A stretch of DNA of 36,873 nt. It comes from Candidatus Binataceae bacterium (GTDB lineage Bacteria; Desulfobacterota; Binatia; Binatales; Binataceae). Below, in pieces: positions 1 to 11,771 of this stretch. The stretch lies in NCBI GenBank assembly GCA_024281015.1, contig JAMXLL010000356.1:1-36873 (forward strand). Direction: 5' to 3'. The position numbers were made by a program, and so were the translations under genes. The notes below the pieces were generated by a model that ran no database searches, was not told the origin of the DNA, and saw nothing but the letters and a program-made list of their open reading frames with translations. How positions within the stretch are numbered: the first letter of the stretch is position 1; every line of letters begins with the position of its first letter.

Positions 1-664
1 CCCCCGCTTCGCGTGGATTGACCGGACGGCCGTACTGCTCGCCGAAACTGATCAGCTTGTCCATGTCGCGTTTGAATTCCTGTGGACTGGTTAACGCTGG
101 AAACCAGCCATCAGCCAGACGCACCACGCGTTTCAGAATGGCGTCGCTTTTGCCGCCGATCCAAATATCCAGCGAGCCCTTGCGCGGTTTCGGTTCAATC
201 GTAACGTCGTCGAACTGGTAATACTGACCGTGATGAGTGACGTGCGATTCGGTCCAGAGACGCCGCAGAATTGTTATACCTTCCTCGAGCCGCTTGCCAC
301 GTTCGGCCGGCGGCACACCGCAGGCTGCAAGGTCGCGTACATCGCTGCCGCTCCCGACCGCCATGATCATCCGCCCGTTTGAGATGTAATCGAGTGTGGC
401 GTAGGTCTTCGCCACATGCACCGGATGCCGGGCTGGCAGTGTGAGCACGCTGGGGCCCATTTTGAGCCGTTTGGTGCGACCGGCGATCATCGCGAACAGA
501 CAGCTGATATCCAGAGTCGGGTTGCGTGTGACTATATGATCGGATAGCCAGATGGAATCGAGGCCGACTGCCTCCGCCAACTCTGCATAGCTGCAAATGG
601 ACTCGGCGTTGGGCAGGCCGTAGTTCCACAAGCCAAACCCGATGCCGATTTTCACACCGCTCAT
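1..664 (-). CDS. LLM-class flavin-dependent oxidoreductase (partial, 3' end outside window)
   Basis: The reading frame runs from an ATG at 664 off the left edge without a stop; 221 codons are visible of a family usually 280-350 residues long. The product is a bacterial luciferase-like (TIM-barrel) oxidoreductase that uses FMN or F420. Visible family features are the N-terminal strand KIGIGFGLWNYG, GLDSIWLSDHI, the KMGPSVLTLPARHP strand, the TLDYISNGRMIMAVGSGSD segment, and DIWIGGKSDAILKRV. A good ribosome site (GAGGA, 4 bases before the ATG) supports the start. Its substrate cannot be told from sequence. It lies 90 bp downstream of the acyl-CoA dehydrogenase on the same strand, so the two may be cotranscribed. 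Family assignment is sure; FMN versus F420 is not decided. Confidence 0.88.
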   Translation of the reverse strand, partial: MSGVKIGIGFGLWNYGLPNAESICSYAELAEAVGLDSIWLSDHIVTRNPTLDISCLFAMIAGRTKRLKMGPSVLTLPARHPVHVAKTYATLDYISNGRMIMAVGSGSDVRDLAACGVPPAERGKRLEEGITILRRLWTESHVTHHGQYYQFDDVTIEPKPRKGSLDIWIGGKSDAILKRVVRLADGWFPALTSPQEFKRDMDKLISFGEQYGRPVNPREAG

Positions 665-754
665 TGTGTCCTCTCTTTGCTCGGCTCTGCATTGCCAGGA
701 ACTGTCCGGGACAGTATCGGCGGAATTCGCCGCAGATGATGTCCGCCGTTTTTG

Positions 755-1945
755 TTAGCGGGCCTTTGGCAAACCGAGCACACGTTCAGCAATAATATTG
801 CGCTGAATTTCCGAAGTTCCCGCCTCAATGGTATTGGCACGTGAACGCAAGAAGTGGTGCTGCCAGCGGCCACCTTCGATCGCATGCGGAGAACCACGCA
901 TTAGCTGGCTGGCCGGACCCTCTAGTGCCATCACCAGTTCCATCATGCGCTGATTAAGCTCCGACCAGGCTAGTTTGGAAATTGAACCCTCTGGTCCCGG
1001 GTCGCCACCCCTGAGAATCTTTGAAAAGGTGCGATAGGCGGTGAATCGCATCATCTCGAGGTCGACATAGAATTGGGCGAGCTGTTGCCGAATGACCGGA
1101 TCGCGGCTGGCAGGCTGGCCATTGCGTTGCGTCGAGCGTGCAAGGTCGACTATCTCCTCGAACATGATGCGGTAGCGCATTACGGTGGCGAGTGCACTGG
1201 TCCCCCGCTCGTTCATCAGGGTGGTAGTCGCTACCCTCCAACCCTCATTCAGCGGACCAAGCAGATTGGCGCGCGGCACCCGGACGTCGTCAAAAAACAT
1301 CTCATTGAATTCCGCCTCGCCGGTCATTTGCCGCAGTGGTTTTACGGTGATGCCAGGCGTGCGCATTTCGACCAACAAATACGATAGACCGCGGTGTTTC
1401 GGTGCTTCAGGATCGGTGCGCACCAGCAGCATGCACATGTCAGCAATGTGGCCGAGGGTTGTCCAGACTTTCTGGCCATTAACGATGAATTCGTCGCCCT
1501 TCAATTCAGCGCGAGTTTTTAGCGAAGCCAGGTCGGAGCCGGCATTGGGTTCCGAAAACCCCTGGCACCAAATCTCCTCACAATTCAGAATCTTGGCCAG
1601 GTAGCGCTTCTTCTGCTCTTCAGTTCCATGCGTGATAATGGTGGGGCCGGCCATCGAAAGCCCCAGGACGTTGAGCGGACCAGGGGCGCGAGAACGGGCG
1701 ACCTCCTCATTAAAGATCGCCATTTCCACCTGGCTGGCGCCCTGGCCGCCGTAGTCCTTGGGCCAGGCCAAGCCGAGCAAGCCGTTTTGATAGAGGCGCC
1801 GCTGCCAATCCTTAAGGAAATCGATCTGCGACACCCCGGGCGGTCGCCCGCCACCTTTGCCCCATCCAGGCGGCAGGTTCTCGCGCAGAAACTTCTGCAC
1901 CCGTTCGCGAAAATGTTCTTCGTCGGGACTGAAGCTCAGGTCCAT
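755..1945 (-). CDS. Acyl-CoA dehydrogenase family protein
   Basis: A 396-residue FAD flavoprotein of the acyl-CoA dehydrogenase fold, expected to catalyse alpha,beta-dehydrogenation of an acyl-CoA in the cytoplasm and pass electrons to ETF. The N-terminal helical domain begins MDLSFSPDEEHFRERV. The middle beta domain has the signature region QGFSEPNAGSDLASL, then GQKVWTTLGHIAD and the FDDVRVP strand. The C-terminal helical domain ends in IEAGTSEIQRNIIAERVLG, the conserved FAD/dimer region. Length matches the family. It resembles the FadE or steroid side-chain type more than short-chain enzymes, but chain specificity is inference. The GGGGA about 6 bases upstream supports the start. The neighbouring flavin oxidoreductase and serine hydrolase are compatible with lipid or xenobiotic breakdown. 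Confidence 0.93.
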   Translation of the reverse strand: MDLSFSPDEEHFRERVQKFLRENLPPGWGKGGGRPPGVSQIDFLKDWQRRLYQNGLLGLAWPKDYGGQGASQVEMAIFNEEVARSRAPGPLNVLGLSMAGPTIITHGTEEQKKRYLAKILNCEEIWCQGFSEPNAGSDLASLKTRAELKGDEFIVNGQKVWTTLGHIADMCMLLVRTDPEAPKHRGLSYLLVEMRTPGITVKPLRQMTGEAEFNEMFFDDVRVPRANLLGPLNEGWRVATTTLMNERGTSALATVMRYRIMFEEIVDLARSTQRNGQPASRDPVIRQQLAQFYVDLEMMRFTAYRTFSKILRGGDPGPEGSISKLAWSELNQRMMELVMALEGPASQLMRGSPHAIEGGRWQHHFLRSRANTIEAGTSEIQRNIIAERVLGLPKAR

Positions 1946-2043
1946 CGATCATCCCCGCAGGTTAGTTAGCTGCGGGCCCCTGGTTGCGGATTTTCGTTGC
2001 CGCTCTCCCATCTACCGGGATTTGGGCGATTGTAGTTGCGGAT

Positions 2044-2472
2044 TCATTCGAGGGCGCTCATCAGCCGGATTAACTCGGCACGGCCCCATTCGACCTCGAA
2101 ACGGTGGCGCCGGGCCATCTTCTGCAAGTAGTCGCGGACTGGCCCGGCAATCATTGCCAGAGAGAGGGCTTCTTCAATCTTACGCGCTACCCATTCTTCG
2201 CCATGAATCAGCAGCTGCAATTGTTGTGACAGTTGACCGGCGCCAGCGATTTTCGCGGCGAACGGTCCGACGCGTTGCGATGGAATGCCGCCTGCAGTCT
2301 GAATCAGGTTTTCAAGCTCGCGTACAGTTGCACTTTCGTCCTCGCACGAGGTGGTAAGAAGCCGTTTCAGGTCATCATTTTCGGCTTTACGAGCGAGACC
2401 GTCGAGCGCAACGACACCAGCGCGCTCAGATTCGAGCAGCACATTGAGAATTGCTTCGAGGGCAGGCTCCAC
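2044..2472 (-). CDS. Small ferritin-like helical protein (DUF6306-like)
   Basis: A 142-residue, almost wholly helical protein starting with GTG. Four helices can be drawn: residues about 3-28 (LNVLLESERAGVVALDGLA), 32-60 (with CEDESATVRELENLI), 78-103 (LLIHGEEWVARKIEEAL) and 110-140. Acidic residues sit in each helix, as in ferritin-like bundles, but there is no clear pair of ExxH motifs, so metal binding is uncertain. From memory the pattern (LLE.ERAG, then DE in helix 2, then GEEWVARK) resembles the uncharacterised DUF6306 group. Function is unknown. The ribosome site is weak. It lies between the acyl-CoA dehydrogenase and the serine hydrolase on the same strand. Confidence 0.65.
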   Translation of the reverse strand: MEPALEAILNVLLESERAGVVALDGLARKAENDDLKRLLTTSCEDESATVRELENLIQTAGGIPSQRVGPFAAKIAGAGQLSQQLQLLIHGEEWVARKIEEALSLAMIAGPVRDYLQKMARRHRFEVEWGRAELIRLMSALE

Positions 2473-2595
2473 GTCGTGAAATTACCCGTCGGAGCCGGCG
2501 TTCGCAAGGTAAGCTTCCACGCGAGATAAATGTGACTCGATAGCAGCCGCGGGACCTGGCGTTGACACCGAGGTCGCTTGGACCAGTCGGTTAGT

Positions 2596-3426
2596 TTAGC
2601 CGGCGCGTGCCATCGCGCGTAGCGGCTCCACGCGGCGGAAGGGGAGGATGAACTCCAGTGTTTCCTGCGCAACCCGGTCTCGTTCGCTATCTACCGTGAT
2701 TACATGGTAGCTCTCGTCGAGGCAGACCAGCCGCTTATCGGCGCTGCCCAGATGCTTCATCAAAAAATCGGTGTTTTTTTGGAAGGGGCATGTATGATCG
2801 CGGCGGCTATGGATCACAAGCGACGGCTGGACGAGTTCGGGCAAGCCAGGACGCACATGATCCACTAGCTCGATCAGGTTGAGCGCGGCTTGCAGCGGCA
2901 TAAGCCGGGTGGCCGGATGAATCCGGCAGGCTGCCGCGTCGTGCATGTCTGAACCGCTTTGCTGATGGATATAGACGCGGTTGGCAAGATTGATCGCAGG
3001 CCGCAGCACTCGCAGCGCCGTGCGCGTCCAGAACGGCAGATAGAAGGCTGGCGACAGCATCACCACTGCCGAAACCGCCTCGCGTTGGTCAATCGCCAGG
3101 CGCGCCGCCAACACTGCACCCATCGAAAGTCCAATCACAACATTCGGTTCATCGTGCGCCCGCAGCCGCTCGAAGCCTTCGACCACGCTTTCATACCAGT
3201 TGGCGTGTGTCACTTCGCCCAGTTCTTCGGGACCGGCACCATGGCCCGCCAAGCGAACACCGTGGACCCGGACACCCGCCGCCGCCAGCCGCTCGCCGAG
3301 CGGCCGCATCTCATAGGGTGTTCCGGTTAGACCATGTATGAGGAGGGCGCTCAGGCCCGAGCCGGGGAGGAAGAACTCGTTGGTATCAATTGGTAATGGG
3401 CCAGAATCGTCGTCGGACTTATTCAT
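2596..3426 (-). CDS. Alpha/beta-hydrolase (carboxylesterase / monoacylglycerol lipase-like)
   Basis: A 276-residue cytoplasmic serine hydrolase with no signal peptide. The oxyanion segment is HGLTGTPYEMRPLGERLA (residues 31-48). The nucleophile elbow GLSMG puts the catalytic serine at residue 101. The acid is probably Asp210 in HSRRDHTCP and the histidine His241 in DESYHVITVDSERDRV, a complete triad. The segment RLAGHGAGPEEL and the DSERDRV ending are typical of Est30-like carboxylesterases and bacterial monoacylglycerol lipases, so the likely reaction is hydrolysis of a carboxylic ester. Its substrate is not known. The ATG at 3426 is preceded by only a weak ribosome site. The 122 bp between it and the downstream ferritin-like gene holds nothing I recognise. 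Confidence 0.88.
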   Translation of the reverse strand: MNKSDDDSGPLPIDTNEFFLPGSGLSALLIHGLTGTPYEMRPLGERLAAAGVRVHGVRLAGHGAGPEELGEVTHANWYESVVEGFERLRAHDEPNVVIGLSMGAVLAARLAIDQREAVSAVVMLSPAFYLPFWTRTALRVLRPAINLANRVYIHQQSGSDMHDAAACRIHPATRLMPLQAALNLIELVDHVRPGLPELVQPSLVIHSRRDHTCPFQKNTDFLMKHLGSADKRLVCLDESYHVITVDSERDRVAQETLEFILPFRRVEPLRAMARAG

Positions 3427-3571
3427 AGATGATCGCCGCAGAATTGATTTTGCACCTGATCCGAGGAATTGGAATGCTGCTCTGAGCTAAGTTCTCGTTG
3501 CTCAATCAGGTCGGATTCATACGCCGCTCGGCCTGGAATGGCGAAGACTTGGACGGTGATTTGGCGTCCAG

Positions 3572-6783
<3,212 letters not shown>

Positions 6784-6815
6784 AGTAACTCCTGGTATGT
6801 GCTTACCGGCAGTAT

Positions 6816-6821
6816 AAGGAG
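6816..6821 (+). promoter_or_regulatory. Strong ribosome-binding site before mreC, with no usual start codon in place
   Basis: The sequence AAGGAG lies here, 33 bases after the mreB stop. The codon at the right distance in the mreC frame (6830) is GTT, not ATG, GTG or TTG. It overlaps the TAA of a 6-codon ATG mini-frame at 6797-6817. The site decides where mreC translation probably begins. Confidence 0.6.
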
Positions 6822-6874
6822 AATTCCCCGTTCCTAGCGCTAAGGTTAGAGGTTCCTTCCTGTGGCGCAACCGG

Positions 6875-7693
6875 GTGGTGCTCACCAGCGGTCTCCTATT
6901 GCTGTTCGCCCTGCACCTGCTGTCTACGGGAGTCCGGCCTGACGCTCGTGCGAGTAAGCCGTCACTGGTCTTGATGGAGGCGCTTAAGCCTCTGTTGACG
7001 GTCGAGTCAGACATGGCCGACGAGGGAAGTGATTTCCTGCATAATTATTTTGACCTTGTGGGGGTCCGCCAGGACAACCTGCACCTACAGCAGCAACTCG
7101 CGCAACTAGAGGGTCAGCAGCGCCGCATGGCCGAACTGGAGGCCGAGAACCGCCATTTGGCCGACTTGCTCGAGCTACGCGAGGCTTTGGCCACCACTGC
7201 TATCGCGGCCAATGTGATTGGCAGCGATGCTACCGGTCTGTCCCGAACACTCATGCTCTCCGCAGGAGATCTTCAGGGCGTGCAGCGCGGGATGGCGGTC
7301 ATCTCAATCGATGGGGTCGTCGGCAAACTGATAGCCGTATCCCATGATGCGGCGCGGGTGCTGTTAATCAGCGACCATAATTCGGCCTTGGATGCCTTTG
7401 ATCAACGCAGCCGTGCGCGCGGCATCATCGCGGGGGTGGTCGAAGACGGACTGGTAATGAAGTACGTAGACCGATCCGAGGACGTTAAACCCGGCGACAT
7501 GATCGTGACCTCGGGAATGGATGGGATCTTTGCACGCGGGCTGCTGGTTGGCACCGTCGCACGTGTCTCGCAGGAGGGCCCGGGCCTGTTCCTGAACGTT
7601 GAGGTCAAGGCCGCGGTAAACTTCCGTGAGCTGGAACAGGTGATGATTCTGACCGCGCGCCCGGCCGTCGCAACCATGCAGGCCAACGGTTGA
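6875..7693 (+). CDS. mreC: Rod shape-determining protein MreC (start uncertain)
   Basis: A bitopic inner-membrane protein that links MreB to PBP2 and RodA. From the GTG at 6875 there are 272 residues. A membrane helix covers residues about 2-17 (LTSGLLLLFALHLLS). A coiled coil spans about residues 55-105 (HLQQQLAQLEGQQRRMAEL and following), then the two-barrel periplasmic MreC domain with VIGSDATGLSRTLMLSAGD and GDMIVTSGMDGIFARGLLVG. The frame is open upstream to 6818, and the stretch coding KVRGSFLWRNR just before 6875 looks like the basic cytoplasmic tail of MreC. The true start is therefore probably near 6830 (GTT, beneath a strong ribosome site) or CTG 6860. Downstream, mreD begins 4 bases after the stop. 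Confidence 0.93.
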   Translation: MVLTSGLLLLFALHLLSTGVRPDARASKPSLVLMEALKPLLTVESDMADEGSDFLHNYFDLVGVRQDNLHLQQQLAQLEGQQRRMAELEAENRHLADLLELREALATTAIAANVIGSDATGLSRTLMLSAGDLQGVQRGMAVISIDGVVGKLIAVSHDAARVLLISDHNSALDAFDQRSRARGIIAGVVEDGLVMKYVDRSEDVKPGDMIVTSGMDGIFARGLLVGTVARVSQEGPGLFLNVEVKAAVNFRELEQVMILTARPAVATMQANG

Positions 7694-7697
7694 AGGG

Positions 7698-8207
7698 GTG
7701 GTGCGATTGGTCGTGCTGTTTGCGATTGCCACGTTTGTTGCACTGGTCCTGCAGACTACTCTTTCGCGATTATTGCCAATTGGAATGCTGGTGCCAAATT
7801 TGGTGTTGATCCTCGTGGTTGATCTTGGGATGCGGCATCCCGGGGCGCTCGCCGCCCTGATGGCATTCGCAATGGGCTATGCCGTTGACACCTTCTCCGG
7901 GGTAGAGCTCGGCCTGAACGCCCTTCTCTTGACCGTAGTATTCATCTTCGCCTATTGGCTGTCGCGGGTGCTGATCTCAAGCAGCACCGCGATTGGCGTG
8001 ATGGTCGTATTCGCGGGAGTTATTTTCAGCGATATCGGCAATTACCTGATTAGTTCAGGCTTTGCGCCTGCCGATCGGCTGCACGCCATCATGCCGCCGG
8101 TATTGATTCAGGCGGCCGTAACCGCATTATTAACGCCCTCGGTCTTTAGAATTGTCACCTGGGCCGCCCGCCGCATCGGATTGCGCGTGCAGAGCACGAG
8201 CCTATAA
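7698..8207 (+). CDS. mreD: Rod shape-determining protein MreD
   Basis: A small inner-membrane partner of MreC; 169 residues, the usual size. Five to six hydrophobic segments are visible, for example VVLFAIATFVALVLQTTLS, LVPNLVLILVVDLGM and VMVVFAGVIFSDIGNYLI. The pattern of an early LQTTL and a P-N-L in the second helix is typical of MreD. The start is GTG at 7698, only 4 bases after the mreC stop, with AAGGG just upstream, so translation is probably coupled. GTG at 7701 is an alternative. Membership rests on order and topology as much as on sequence, since MreD diverges quickly. Confidence 0.92.
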   Translation: MVRLVVLFAIATFVALVLQTTLSRLLPIGMLVPNLVLILVVDLGMRHPGALAALMAFAMGYAVDTFSGVELGLNALLLTVVFIFAYWLSRVLISSSTAIGVMVVFAGVIFSDIGNYLISSGFAPADRLHAIMPPVLIQAAVTALLTPSVFRIVTWAARRIGLRVQSTSL

Positions 8208-8225
8208 AATCTTACGCGCGCCACG

Positions 8226-10166
8226 ATGGCGAAATTTGCCACTGGAAAAAAGACCCGACCGGTTCCCAAACTGGAGCCACGCATTGTTGCGCTCATGTTT
8301 TTTATTGGCATGACGCTTAGTGCCGCAGCCCTGCGCTTGTACTATCTGCAAATCATCAAACATCATGATCTGTCGCAACTGGCAGATCGCAACCGGATCC
8401 GTATCCAGCGGATGCCCGCACTACGCGGACTGGTCTACGATGTCCACCATCGCGCGCTGGTAGATACCCGCCCATCCTTCGACGCTGTGATGGTGCCTGA
8501 AGATGCCCCCGACCTTGGCGGCACCGTGAATCGGCTTGAGCAGTTACTTGGCGAAGACGGAGCTGCCAAGCGGCTGGAGGATGCCCAGGAGCAGGGCCGG
8601 CCTGAGTTCGAACCCGTCACTGTCGAAGAGCGACTTAATTGGCAGCAGGTAGTAACTCTGGAGACCCATCAACTGGAACTTCCGGGAGTAAGTCTGCAGG
8701 TCAACCCTCAGCGCCACTATATCTATGGCTCGCTCGGCTCCCATCTGTTGGGGTATGTGGGCGAGGTGACGGTTAAGGATCTGGCGCGCCTACCCGAATA
8801 TCGCATGGGCGATGAGATTGGCAAATTTGGCCTCGAACGAAGTTGGGAGGACACGTTGCGGGGCGATAGCGGAGGCCAGGAAATTGAAGTCGATGCGGTC
8901 GGTCGCCGGCTGAGACTATTACGCGAAATCCCCGAGAAACCCGGCGACAGTATCAGGATGACCATCGATCTCGATCTTCAGCGGGTTGCCGAAGAAGCCA
9001 TCGGTGGCCGCGCCGGTGCATTGGTCGCCCTCGATCCCAATACCGGTTACGTTCTGGCGCTCGCGAGCCATCCGGCTTTCGATCCAAACGTCTTCGCCGG
9101 CGGGATCACCTCAGCCCAGTGGCGGGACCTCACAACTGATCCAGCTCACCCATTGCAGGATCGCGCCACGCAGGGAACGTATCCACCCGGATCGACGTTC
9201 AAAATCGTCGACTCAATTGCTGCGTTGTCAGATCGTACCCTCTCGCCACAGACCGCCTATTTCTGTCCGGGCGGGATGTATTTTGGCGGCCGCGAATATC
9301 GATGCTGGCGCAAACAAGGGCATGGCACCATCTCGGTCCACCGCGCGATCATCGAGTCATGCGACGTTTTTTTCTATAACGTCGGCCAACACCTTGGCGT
9401 TGACCGGCTCGCCGCCTGGGCCCATGCCCTCGGACTGGGTCAAAAGACCGGTATCGAACTTGACAATGAGAGGTCAGGGGTCATTCCGTCATCACAGTGG
9501 AAATGGCGGCGATACCGCGAGCGATGGTATCCAGCCGAAACTTTGTCGGTGGCCATTGGTCAGGGTTACGTTGTGGTAACACCGTTGCAATTAGCGGAGC
9601 TGGCCGCAGAAGTAGGTAATGGCGGCACCTTCTATCAGCCTCAATTTGTCAAAGAAATCGACTCGATTGACGGCACCCCTGTCAAAGTGTTTCCCCCAAT
9701 AATCCGCAGCCGTGTCCATATAGATCCGGCGGTGCTCGCGCAGGTGCGCTCCGGGATGGTTGGCGTGGTCAACGCCAGCGACGGGACGGCTCATGGCGCG
9801 CGGCTGGACGATGTAATCGTGGCAGGCAAAACCGGCACCGCCCAGGTCATCAAGGAAGCGCAGGGAGTTCGCGTCAAAGAAAACCAGGGTCCGGAGAGAT
9901 ACCGGGACCACGGCTGGTTTATGGCCTTCGCTCCGGTCGACCATCCGCGCATCGCAGTCGCGTGCATAATCGAGCATGGAGGGCACGGCGGTAGTTCGGC
10001 AGGACCTGTCGTCAAGGCAGTGATGCAGGAATTTTTCATGAAGAATCCGCCGCAGGGCACGACGCCGCTGAGGCAGAGGACAGACAGCGTTCGCCTGGCA
10101 TCCACGTCCGGCCATGGCGGGCCAGCAAGCGCAACGCATGAGCAATTGGACGCGCAAACCGAGTAA
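8226..10166 (+). CDS. mrdA: Penicillin-binding protein 2 (elongasome transpeptidase)
   Basis: A class B penicillin-binding protein of 646 residues that cross-links peptidoglycan during elongation, working with RodA. One membrane helix lies at residues about 20-42 (IVALMFFIGMTLSAAALRLY). The pedestal domain follows, including ELPGVSLQVNPQRHY and HLLGYVGEV. The transpeptidase domain has all three motifs: STFK with the nucleophile Ser323, SCD in place of SxN in IIESCDVFFYNVGQ, and KTG at 535-537 in AGKTGTAQV. The C-terminal 45 residues after the catalytic domain are polar and look disordered. It starts 19 bp after mreD. A 161 bp gap follows before rodA, unusual for this otherwise tight cluster. 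Confidence 0.97.
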   Translation: MAKFATGKKTRPVPKLEPRIVALMFFIGMTLSAAALRLYYLQIIKHHDLSQLADRNRIRIQRMPALRGLVYDVHHRALVDTRPSFDAVMVPEDAPDLGGTVNRLEQLLGEDGAAKRLEDAQEQGRPEFEPVTVEERLNWQQVVTLETHQLELPGVSLQVNPQRHYIYGSLGSHLLGYVGEVTVKDLARLPEYRMGDEIGKFGLERSWEDTLRGDSGGQEIEVDAVGRRLRLLREIPEKPGDSIRMTIDLDLQRVAEEAIGGRAGALVALDPNTGYVLALASHPAFDPNVFAGGITSAQWRDLTTDPAHPLQDRATQGTYPPGSTFKIVDSIAALSDRTLSPQTAYFCPGGMYFGGREYRCWRKQGHGTISVHRAIIESCDVFFYNVGQHLGVDRLAAWAHALGLGQKTGIELDNERSGVIPSSQWKWRRYRERWYPAETLSVAIGQGYVVVTPLQLAELAAEVGNGGTFYQPQFVKEIDSIDGTPVKVFPPIIRSRVHIDPAVLAQVRSGMVGVVNASDGTAHGARLDDVIVAGKTGTAQVIKEAQGVRVKENQGPERYRDHGWFMAFAPVDHPRIAVACIIEHGGHGGSSAGPVVKAVMQEFFMKNPPQGTTPLRQRTDSVRLASTSGHGGPASATHEQLDAQTE

Positions 10167-10327
10167 AAGCTAACGCTCGAATTCGCTGGCTGCAGGCTCG
10201 AAGGCTCTCATTTCTCCTCTTGATTAAAACTGAACACATCGCAAGTATGCTGACGGGTCACGAATACGCGTTCCCGCCGCTGGGATGGAGCCGCGCTCAG
10301 CTCTGGCTTCACCGAAGGACATTTTGA

Positions 10328-11431
10328 ATGGCGCTTGATCGCCGTATGCTGTTGCACTTCGATTGGACTGTGTTCACCGTCGCGCTGGCGCTTGGTGGTG
10401 TCGGTCTGGTCAGCGTGCTCAGCGCCACCTGGAACGGCGCCCATCATTCCCTGGATCCGCTGGTGGTTCGTCAGCTGATCTGGATCGGAGTGGGAGTCGT
10501 GTTGATGACTGCCGCAGCGTTGTTCGATTATCGGGCGTTGAATTCGTATGCCTATCCATTTTACGCAGTGACGCTCGCATTGTTGGGGGTGGTGGCGGTA
10601 GCCGGACAAAGTACCGGCGGTTCGCGCCGTTGGATCAATCTCGGCTTGCTCAAGTTGGAGCCGTCAGAACTTGCCAAACTAGCCGTGGTGCTGGTGATGG
10701 TGCACTATTTGCGCGAGGAGCCCCCGCGCGGCGGATGGCGGGCACACCAGATGCTGATTCCGGCAGTGATGGTCGCCGTTCCGGCGGGGCTGGTACTCAA
10801 ACAGCCAGACCTGGGCACCGCGCTTATTCTGATCATGATCACCGCCACATTGGTTTTCGTAAGCGGGCTCAATTGGCGAACTATGGCAGTCGTGGCTCTC
10901 GGCGCCGTGCTGGCCGCTCCGATGGCATGGCATTACCTCAAACCCTACCAGCGCGAACGGCTGGTGAGTTTCATTAATCCGCAGTCCGATCCGCTCGGCG
11001 CCGGTTATCACATTATCCAGTCTGAAATCGCGATCGGTTCAGGCGGTGCCTGGGGTAAAGGGATTTTCCAGGGAACCCAGGCGCGGCTGAATTTCCTGCC
11101 CGAGCAGACCACGGATTTCATCTTTGCTGTCTATGCCGAGGAATTCGGCTTTGCCGGTTCGATGCTGCTGCTTGGCTTGTATGCTGCACTGATTGCGCGC
11201 GGCGCCTGGATTGCGCGCCATGCGCGCGACCGCTTCGGTTCATTGCTCGCAATCGGGGTCAGCGGAATCATTTTCTGGCAGGTCGCGATCAACATCGGAA
11301 TGGCAAGCGGGATGCTGCCCGTGGTCGGTATTACACTGCCGTTGGTTAGCTATGGCGGTTCGTCACTAATAGCGATGATGGCGGCGGCGGGCGTGCTGAT
11401 CAGCATCAACATGCGCCGCTATCTGTTCTAG
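10328..11431 (+). CDS. rodA: RodA peptidoglycan glycosyltransferase (SEDS family)
   Basis: A polytopic inner-membrane enzyme of 367 residues that polymerises lipid II into glycan strands for side-wall growth; partner of PBP2. About ten membrane helices are seen. SEDS hallmarks are GSRRWINLGLLKLEPSELAK, the PDLGTALILIMI helix, GTQARLNFLPEQTTDFIFAV with the conserved acidic loop, AEEFGFAGSMLLLG, and LPLVSYGGSSLIAMM near the end. AAGGA 8 bases before the ATG supports the start. RodA rather than FtsW is chosen because it closes the mreBCD-mrdA cluster and lacks the FtsW neighbours (mur genes, ftsZ). The gene is also called mrdB. Confidence 0.96.
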   Translation: MALDRRMLLHFDWTVFTVALALGGVGLVSVLSATWNGAHHSLDPLVVRQLIWIGVGVVLMTAAALFDYRALNSYAYPFYAVTLALLGVVAVAGQSTGGSRRWINLGLLKLEPSELAKLAVVLVMVHYLREEPPRGGWRAHQMLIPAVMVAVPAGLVLKQPDLGTALILIMITATLVFVSGLNWRTMAVVALGAVLAAPMAWHYLKPYQRERLVSFINPQSDPLGAGYHIIQSEIAIGSGGAWGKGIFQGTQARLNFLPEQTTDFIFAVYAEEFGFAGSMLLLGLYAALIARGAWIARHARDRFGSLLAIGVSGIIFWQVAINIGMASGMLPVVGITLPLVSYGGSSLIAMMAAAGVLISINMRRYLF

Positions 11432-11478
11432 CACCATAACAGTCTCGGTTGGCTGTCATGCTCGGTTGAGGCATCTAC

Positions 11479-11721
11479 ATGGCACGCGCCGTCAAATTCA
11501 CCAATCCTCGCGACAAGGAAATTTTCGAGGCTCACCGCAAATACATCGAAGCGATGGAAGCCCGGCTGGACACCATCAGCGATGACACCAAAGGGCATTA
11601 TGCAAGGGTGCTGGTATCGCTGACCGAAAAGCTCACGATTCCTGGCAAGCCGCTGTCAGAAATCGTCGGCGAAATCATGAGCGAAGCCGCGCCGCTATTG
11701 TTCCAGGCAATGCAACGCTGA
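11479..11721 (+). CDS. Conserved-looking small protein, function unknown
   Basis: An 80-residue soluble, charged, mostly helical protein (MARAVKFTNPRDKEIFEAHR at its start). It has no signal peptide, membrane segment or cysteine. The first 40 residues could form one long helix, then a short proline-containing linker (IPGKPLSE) and a second helix. It follows rodA by 47 bp on the same strand, with a GAGG about 9 bases before the ATG, and base use is like the neighbours, so I believe it is real. It converges with topA. I do not recognise a family. A role in wall synthesis is only suggested by position. Confidence 0.65.
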   Translation: MARAVKFTNPRDKEIFEAHRKYIEAMEARLDTISDDTKGHYARVLVSLTEKLTIPGKPLSEIVGEIMSEAAPLLFQAMQR

Positions 11722-11722
11722 C

Positions 11723-11770
11723 GCCCGGCAAACCGTAGACGCCGCCGGGCATGCAGGGTTTGGTTTTGAT
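11723..11770 (+). terminator. Possible terminator of the rod-shape operon
   Basis: The arms GCCCGGC (11723-11729) and GCCGGGC (11744-11750) form a 7-bp stem with a 14-base loop, followed by a T-rich run (GGTTTGGTTTTGATTTT, from 11757). It sits between two converging genes, where a terminator is expected. The loop is long and the T run is interrupted, so this is a moderate call. Confidence 0.4.
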
Positions 11771-11771
11771 T

